DNA from: Burkholderiaceae bacterium
GTDB taxonomy: Bacteria; Pseudomonadota; Gammaproteobacteria; Burkholderiales; Burkholderiaceae
Direction of reading: 5' to 3'
Length of the DNA stretch: 11,009 bases
Assembly (NCBI GenBank): GCA_023253905.1
Contig: JALREG010000322.1
Location: forward strand, 1-11,009
The notes beneath the pieces were generated by a model, which was not told the origin of the DNA, searched no databases, and saw nothing but the letters and a program-made list of their open reading frames with translations. The translations under genes and the position numbers were made by a program. This document shows positions 7,143-11,009 of this stretch, piece after piece (within the stretch, counting starts at the first letter, position 1; the number at the start of each line of letters is the position of its first letter).

Positions 7143-8438
7143 TCAGGCGATCAGGCCGGAGGCCGAGCCAAAGCGGGTCTCCATCACCTGCTCAAGCGAC
7201 TGGCTCGCCGGTGTATGCGCACCGCCCCCACGCACGCGGTACGCCTCAGCGCGTCCGGGTGCGGCGGGTGCCTGTCCGGCGGCAAGCGCGCGCGCCTCAC
7301 CGAGGATGAGACGCCGAAAATGAACGATTGCGATATCGGTAGCAGTCAGGTGTTCGCGCGTGCGATCGGCAATCACGCCCTGGCTCTCCTGCGCCATCTG
7401 GTCCTGCTCGGCGATGCCGCGGACGCCGGTAAACGAGGTGGTGCGCTGCTCCTCACGCGACAGCAGGTAGTCGTTGCCGCGGTTCCGAAGCGGGACATAG
7501 GCTTCGCCGAGTTCTGCGAACTGGCCGTAACCTCCCTTCGCGTAGCGTTCGCGTTCGACTTCTCCGAGCGGACGATCAGGGTGCCAGGCGTAGGTGTAGA
7601 TCCAGCAGCGACTGTCATCGATCGGCGTCCAGGTATAGCCATAAAGGGTTTCACCGGGCATCGCCGAGGGCGTGATCGAGTGGGTGGGCAACATGTACTG
7701 GGTGAGACGCCAATAGTGGTCTCCCGGATCGGCATGGCGGGCCCCCCCGATCAGGAACCCCACCGCATGGTCAATCAGCTTGAACCGCGGCATGGGGTCG
7801 TTTCGCAGCCACCTGAGCCGCGCGACATCGGCTGCCACAGCCGGATTGTCATCGCGCAATTGCGCCGGCGCGGGCATGTGCAGAAACGAAAAATGCGCGG
7901 TATCGAGTGCACCTTCCATGGAATGCGTCCAGTTGCACTCAACCAGCCGCTTGGTGACGAAGCGGTGAGAGGCCGGCACGAGCCCCGCTTCGAGCTGCGG
8001 CACGCTTACCGGACGCGCGCCCTCGGGGCCCAGATAGGCCCAGACCATGCCGGCAAACTCTGCGGTGGGACAGGCCCGGATACGCATCTTGCCGTGTAGC
8101 GCCGAGCCCGGCGGTACATTGGGCATATCGATGCAAGCGCCGTCAGTGGCAAATTTCCAGCCGTGATAGACGCAGCGCAGCCCCCCTTCCTCGTTCCGAC
8201 CGTAGAACAGGTTCGCGCCGCGGTGCGCGCAGGCCGGGTCCAGTAGGCCCGTGCGGCCCGCGGAATCGCGAAACAGCACCCAGTCTTCGCCCAGGACCCG
8301 CACCCGGACCGGCGTGCAATCCGCCTCCGGCACTTCTTCGCTCAATGCAACCGGATGCCAATAGCGCCGGAGATACTCACCCATGACGGTTCCGGGGCCG
8401 CTTGCATTCAGAAGCGCGTTGTCCTGGGCGGAAAGCAT
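7143..8438 (-). CDS. Rieske non-heme iron oxygenase, alpha subunit, phthalate 4,5-dioxygenase type
   Basis: Oxygenase component of 431 residues that would use O2 and electrons from a reductase to hydroxylate or demethylate an aromatic substrate. The N-terminal Rieske [2Fe-2S] domain has CAHRG (C70, H72) and CVYHGWKF (C89, H92). The catalytic domain has NWTHSMEGALDTAHFSFLH (169-187; written in family terms as D179, H182, H187), where D179 would link the two centres and the His residues bind mononuclear iron. D346 in AEQDQ is a candidate third iron ligand by comparison with phthalate dioxygenases. GNDYLLSREEQR and ADRTREHL are typical of this branch. ATG 8438 has AAAGGA (plus-strand TCCTTT 8447-8452), 8 nt upstream. 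No reductase or ferredoxin gene is nearby, so electron donation must come from elsewhere. The exact substrate is not predictable; phthalate, vanillate or toluenesulfonate-type compounds are all possible. Confidence 0.92.
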   Translation of the reverse strand: MLSAQDNALLNASGPGTVMGEYLRRYWHPVALSEEVPEADCTPVRVRVLGEDWVLFRDSAGRTGLLDPACAHRGANLFYGRNEEGGLRCVYHGWKFATDGACIDMPNVPPGSALHGKMRIRACPTAEFAGMVWAYLGPEGARPVSVPQLEAGLVPASHRFVTKRLVECNWTHSMEGALDTAHFSFLHMPAPAQLRDDNPAVAADVARLRWLRNDPMPRFKLIDHAVGFLIGGARHADPGDHYWRLTQYMLPTHSITPSAMPGETLYGYTWTPIDDSRCWIYTYAWHPDRPLGEVERERYAKGGYGQFAELGEAYVPLRNRGNDYLLSREEQRTTSFTGVRGIAEQDQMAQESQGVIADRTREHLTATDIAIVHFRRLILGEARALAAGQAPAAPGRAEAYRVRGGGAHTPASQSLEQVMETRFGSASGLIA

Positions 8439-8710
8439 CAGCGTGGTCCTTTCAGAAGAGTTCGGCCGCCGCTGTTCAAACCAGGGCGAACCGTCCAGCC
8501 AATCGGGCAGATCGGCCTACCGCGTTCCGCGCGCCTGGCTCGTTACCCTGTCGGAACCCGCGATTGTCAGGCGCTGCGGCGCCCCGATCAAGCCCGCCCG
8601 CCGAACCAGACGTTTCAGTACCCGCCACCCCATAGTCTCTTATCATGACGCCGATACAACCGGTTTGATCATCCACCCACCCTGGCCGTCAGGCCGCCGG
8701 GAGCCCGTTC
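8439..8710. promoter_or_regulatory. Divergent intergenic region between oxygenase and phnD
   Basis: These 272 nt lie between two divergently transcribed genes and hold no convincing coding frame. They must contain promoters in both directions. For phnD, TATCAT at 8641-8646 matches the -10 consensus at 5 of 6 positions, 65 nt before the ATG, but I find no good -35 at 17 nt. For the oxygenase, CTGACA (plus-strand TGTCAG 8565-8570) resembles a -35, but its -10 is weak. A short GC hairpin (GGCGC 8570-8574, GCGCC 8579-8583) is present. No Pho-box-like direct repeat was seen by eye. Confidence 0.4.
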
Positions 8711-9739
8711 ATGAAGAAACTCGCCGCCCTGATTTTGTTCTTTACCGCCTGCGCGAGCGCCTCTGCGCAGGACACCTGCAGCCATCGTGGTGACCTCGAC
8801 CCGCAGTACTGCGACGAAAATCGCGACATGGTCGCCGATCCCCCCAAGGATCCCAAGCGGTACAAGAACCCCAACACACTGGTCTTCACCTACACCCCGG
8901 TGGAAGACCCCGCCGTCTACGAAAAAGTCTTCAAGCCCTTCACCGACCATCTCGCACAGTGCACCGCCAAGCGGGTGGTGTTCTTCCAGGTTCAGTCGAA
9001 TGCCGCGGAAATTGAAGCCATGCGCTCGGGTCGCCTGCACGTGGGCGGGTTTTCCACCGGCCCCACCGCCTTTGCGGTCAACATCGCGGGCGCGGTGCCC
9101 TTTGCCGTAAAGGGCTACGAAAAAGAGTTCCAGGGCTACAACCTGATCGTGATCGTGCGGAAAGAATCGGCGTTTCAGAAGCTCGCTGATCTGAAGGGCC
9201 GGAAAGTGGCCCACACCTCGCCCTCGTCCAATTCAGGCCACATGGCGCCGATGGCGCTCTTTCCCCGCGAGGGACTCAATCCCGGCAAGGACTACAACAT
9301 CCTGTTCTCGGGTAAGCACGACCAGTCCGTGCTGGGTGTGCGCTCGGGCGACTACGAAGCTGCAGCGGTTGCCTCCGACGTCTTTCACCGCATGGCCACC
9401 CGCGGGCAAATCAAAGAGGATGACTTCCGGGTGATTTACCGCAGCGCCAAATTTCCAACCTCGTCGTTTGCCTACGCCCATGATCTCGAGCCGGCGCTAC
9501 GCGACCGCATGCTCAAGTGCTTCTATGATTACCGCTTCACCGACGAGATGAAGAAGGCCTTTGACGGCGCCGACCGGTTCTTCCCGGTGACCTATCAGAA
9601 GGAGTGGGCGGTGGTTCGCGAAGTCGCCGAAGCCGGTGGCGAAAAATTCAATGGTGCGGCCTACGAACGAGAGGCCAAACGCGAAGAGGAAGCGCGCCGG
9701 AAGGCAGCCGAGGCGAAGGCCAAGGCCCAGGGCAAGTAA
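8711..9739 (+). CDS. phnD: PhnD-family phosphonate/phosphite/phosphate-binding protein
   Basis: Periplasmic receptor of 342 residues for an ABC importer of phosphorus oxyanions or phosphonates. A Sec signal peptide ends with ASA before Gln, cleavage likely after residue 19; C14 lies in FTAC, a poor lipobox, so a lipoprotein is less likely. Family features are [16 protein letters not shown] (59-74), FSTGPTAF (114-121) and the oxyanion-binding loop [11 protein letters not shown] (170-180). [10 protein letters not shown], then [11 protein letters not shown], form the second lobe's ligand side. The mature N-terminus has C23 and C34, which could pair in a disulfide. The C-terminus ends in a charged Lys/Glu/Ala-rich tail of about 25 residues. 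ATG 8711 has GGGAG at 8699-8703, 7 nt upstream. phnC and phnE follow, supporting the call. Phosphonate, phosphite, hypophosphite or phosphate cannot be told apart from sequence. Confidence 0.93.
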   Translation: MKKLAALILFFTACASASAQDTCSHRGDLDPQYCDENRDMVADPPKDPKRYKNPNTLVFTYTPVEDPAVYEKVFKPFTDHLAQCTAKRVVFFQVQSNAAEIEAMRSGRLHVGGFSTGPTAFAVNIAGAVPFAVKGYEKEFQGYNLIVIVRKESAFQKLADLKGRKVAHTSPSSNSGHMAPMALFPREGLNPGKDYNILFSGKHDQSVLGVRSGDYEAAAVASDVFHRMATRGQIKEDDFRVIYRSAKFPTSSFAYAHDLEPALRDRMLKCFYDYRFTDEMKKAFDGADRFFPVTYQKEWAVVREVAEAGGEKFNGAAYEREAKREEEARRKAAEAKAKAQGK

Positions 9740-9744
9740 TCGTC

Positions 9745-10509
9745 TTGAATGCCAGTGCAGCGCTCGCGATCCGCGGGCTCACCAAGGAATACCTGCCGGG
9801 TAAGCCGGTGCTGCGGGGCGTGTCGCTCGACATCGGCTCGGGCGGGCTCACTGCCATCATCGGCGCCTCCGGCACCGGCAAGTCCACGCTGATCCGCTGC
9901 ATCAACCGGCTGGTGGAGCCCACGTCGGGGTCGATCGTGTTCGAGGGGCGCGACCTGGTGAAGCTCGATCGCAGGCAGTTGCGCGTAGCACGCCGCACCA
10001 TTGGCATGGTGTTCCAGGAGTACAACCTGGTGGAGCGCCTGTCGGTAATGGAGAACCTGCTCTGCGGCCGGCTGGGCTACGTGCCCGCCTGGAAGGCCTG
10101 GCTTCGCCGCTATCCGAGCGCAGACATCGACCGCGCGTTCGAGCTGCTCGATATCGTCGGCCTGTCTGGGTTTGAGCACCGACGCGCCGATGGCCTCTCG
10201 GGCGGACAGCGACAGCGCGTTGGCATCGCCCGGGCGGTGATGCAGAACCCGCGGCTGCTCCTCGCCGATGAGCCCACCTCGTCGCTTGACCCCCGAACAT
10301 CCGTTGACATCATGCAGCTCCTCGCGCATCTGGGCGAAAGCCTGGGCGTGCCGGTCATCGTCAACATGCACGATGTCGATCTGGCGCGGCGCTTTGCAAG
10401 CCGCATCATCGGCATGGCCGAAGGGTCCATCATTTACGACGGTGGCCCCGACGGGCTCACCGATTCGCAGCTTCGCGCGATTTATGGTGGTGAGGGTTGG
10501 CTAAGTTAG
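9745..10509 (+). CDS. phnC: PhnC-family ABC transporter ATP-binding protein
   Basis: Cytoplasmic ATPase of 254 residues that energises the PhnD/PhnE importer. Seen are Walker A GASGTGKS (40-47), the Q-loop [20 protein letters not shown], which is diagnostic of PhnC, the signature LSGGQRQRV (151-159), Walker B LLLADEP (171-177) with SSLDP after it, and the switch His in [11 protein letters not shown]. The start is TTG at 9745, 5 nt after the phnD stop, with only a weak AGGG at 9729-9732. The frame stays open upstream to 9604, but those codons lie inside phnD and give an Arg-rich peptide unlike any PhnC N-terminus. TTG places the first beta strand ([10 protein letters not shown]) correctly. It overlaps the phnE start by 13 nt. 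Confidence 0.93.
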   Translation: MNASAALAIRGLTKEYLPGKPVLRGVSLDIGSGGLTAIIGASGTGKSTLIRCINRLVEPTSGSIVFEGRDLVKLDRRQLRVARRTIGMVFQEYNLVERLSVMENLLCGRLGYVPAWKAWLRRYPSADIDRAFELLDIVGLSGFEHRRADGLSGGQRQRVGIARAVMQNPRLLLADEPTSSLDPRTSVDIMQLLAHLGESLGVPVIVNMHDVDLARRFASRIIGMAEGSIIYDGGPDGLTDSQLRAIYGGEGWLS

Positions 10510-11009
10510 CCTTCGCGCGTCGCCCCTGGGCCGTGTTCGGCTGGGTCGCGCTCGCGCTCTATGTCGCGTTTGCCGCGCAGCGCCTCGACTTCAGCGTCGA
10601 GCGTTTCGTGATCGGAATCGACAACGGCCAGCGCTTTCTGGGGCGGATGTTTCCACCCGAGATCCTGCAGGCCGACAGCATGGTGCGCGGCCTTACCGAA
10701 AGTCTGGAAATTGCGATTCTTGCCTCGTGCGCAGGCATTGTCTTCTCGCTCCCGCTGGGGGTTCTCGCCGCGCGCAACCTGATGCCCGCCTGGGTCAGCT
10801 GGCCTGCACGGGCGGTCGTGGCCCTCTGCCGATCCTTTCATCCGGTGATCGTGGCCATCCTGTTTGTCAAAGCGGTGGGCTTTGGTGCGCTCGCCGGCAT
10901 CCTCACGCTTACTGTCGCCTCGGTGGGCTTCATCGGCAAGCTGTTTGCCGAGGCGATCGAGGAAATCTCCCTCAAGCAGGTGGAGGCGGTGCGTGCCACC
11001 GGTGCACCG
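10497..11009 (+). CDS. phnE: PhnE-family ABC transporter permease, N-terminal part (3' end outside window)
   Basis: Inner-membrane permease of the phosphonate/phosphite/phosphate importer. The reading frame opens after TGA at 10491-10493 and runs uninterrupted off the right edge, giving 171 visible residues. The best start is TTG at 10497, preceded by a GGTGGTGAGGG stretch and overlapping the phnC end by 13 nt; GTG 10533 would delete the basic N-terminus ([10 protein letters not shown]). Visible features are an N-terminal membrane segment, [56 protein letters not shown] and, at the edge, [10 protein letters not shown] with [11 protein letters not shown], the EAA loop that docks on PhnC. PhnE proteins are usually about 260-280 residues, so roughly 100 are missing. 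Some organisms carry two phnE genes; the next gene is not visible. Confidence 0.92.
   Translation, partial: MAKLAFARRPWAVFGWVALALYVAFAAQRLDFSVERFVIGIDNGQRFLGRMFPPEILQADSMVRGLTESLEIAILASCAGIVFSLPLGVLAARNLMPAWVSWPARAVVALCRSFHPVIVAILFVKAVGFGALAGILTLTVASVGFIGKLFAEAIEEISLKQVEAVRATGAP

Noticed and set aside
6900..8099. A 399-codon open frame on the + strand, antisense to the oxygenase and the start of the second Bug gene
   Set aside because: The opposite strand encodes two well-conserved proteins with good ribosome-binding sites. The antisense peptide is Arg/Gly/His-rich with no domain pattern, as expected for shadow frames in high-GC DNA.
8570..8583. GC-rich hairpin GGCGC-TGCG-GCGCC as a terminator
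   Set aside because: The stem is only 5 bp, no T-run follows, and it lies between divergent gene starts where a terminator is not expected.
8476..8676. Small open frames in the divergent intergenic region
   Set aside because: No good ribosome-binding site, no recognisable peptide features and low-complexity composition; best read as noncoding.
9604..9744. Upstream extension of phnC inside phnD
   Set aside because: The added 47 codons lie inside the phnD frame and encode an Arg/Gly-rich peptide foreign to PhnC; family alignment begins just after TTG 9745.

Overview
The window is about 11 kb of high-GC, densely coding bacterial DNA. The expanded Bug/TctC-type periplasmic binding proteins, the catabolic gene content and the promoter style suggest a betaproteobacterium, probably Burkholderiales. 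That placement is inferred from gene content only. I see no RNA genes, insertion sequences, CRISPR arrays, phage genes or attachment sites.

Layout on the + strand, left to right. (1) A 5'-truncated glucarate dehydratase gene (gudD) is followed 24 nt later by an HpcH/HpaI-type aldolase gene (garL-like). Together these are two consecutive steps of D-glucarate breakdown, giving pyruvate and tartronate semialdehyde. (2) After a 97-nt gap with a good sigma70-like promoter and an inverted repeat lies a run of five genes: a Bug/TctC-type secreted solute-binding protein, two branched-chain-amino-acid-type ABC ATPases (LivG-like, LivF-like) and two permeases (LivH-like, LivM-like). No LivK-type binding protein is present, so the Bug protein sits where the cognate binding protein would be expected.

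On the - strand (8438 down to 6098) is a two-gene unit: a Rieske non-heme iron oxygenase alpha subunit of the phthalate 4,5-dioxygenase type, then a second Bug/TctC-type binding protein. No oxygenase reductase is in the window. The Bug gene runs tail-to-tail into livM with an 11-nt overlap.

A 272-nt divergent intergenic region separates the oxygenase from a + strand phnD-phnC-phnE operon, an ABC importer of the phosphonate/phosphite/phosphate family. phnE is cut by the right edge of the window.

The window therefore combines uptake and catabolism: glucarate degradation, an unusual Bug-plus-Liv importer, an oxygenase paired with a Bug protein, and a phosphorus-compound importer. The most notable feature is the gene arrangement that suggests a Bug-type receptor feeding a Liv-type ABC transporter next to aldarate catabolic genes.
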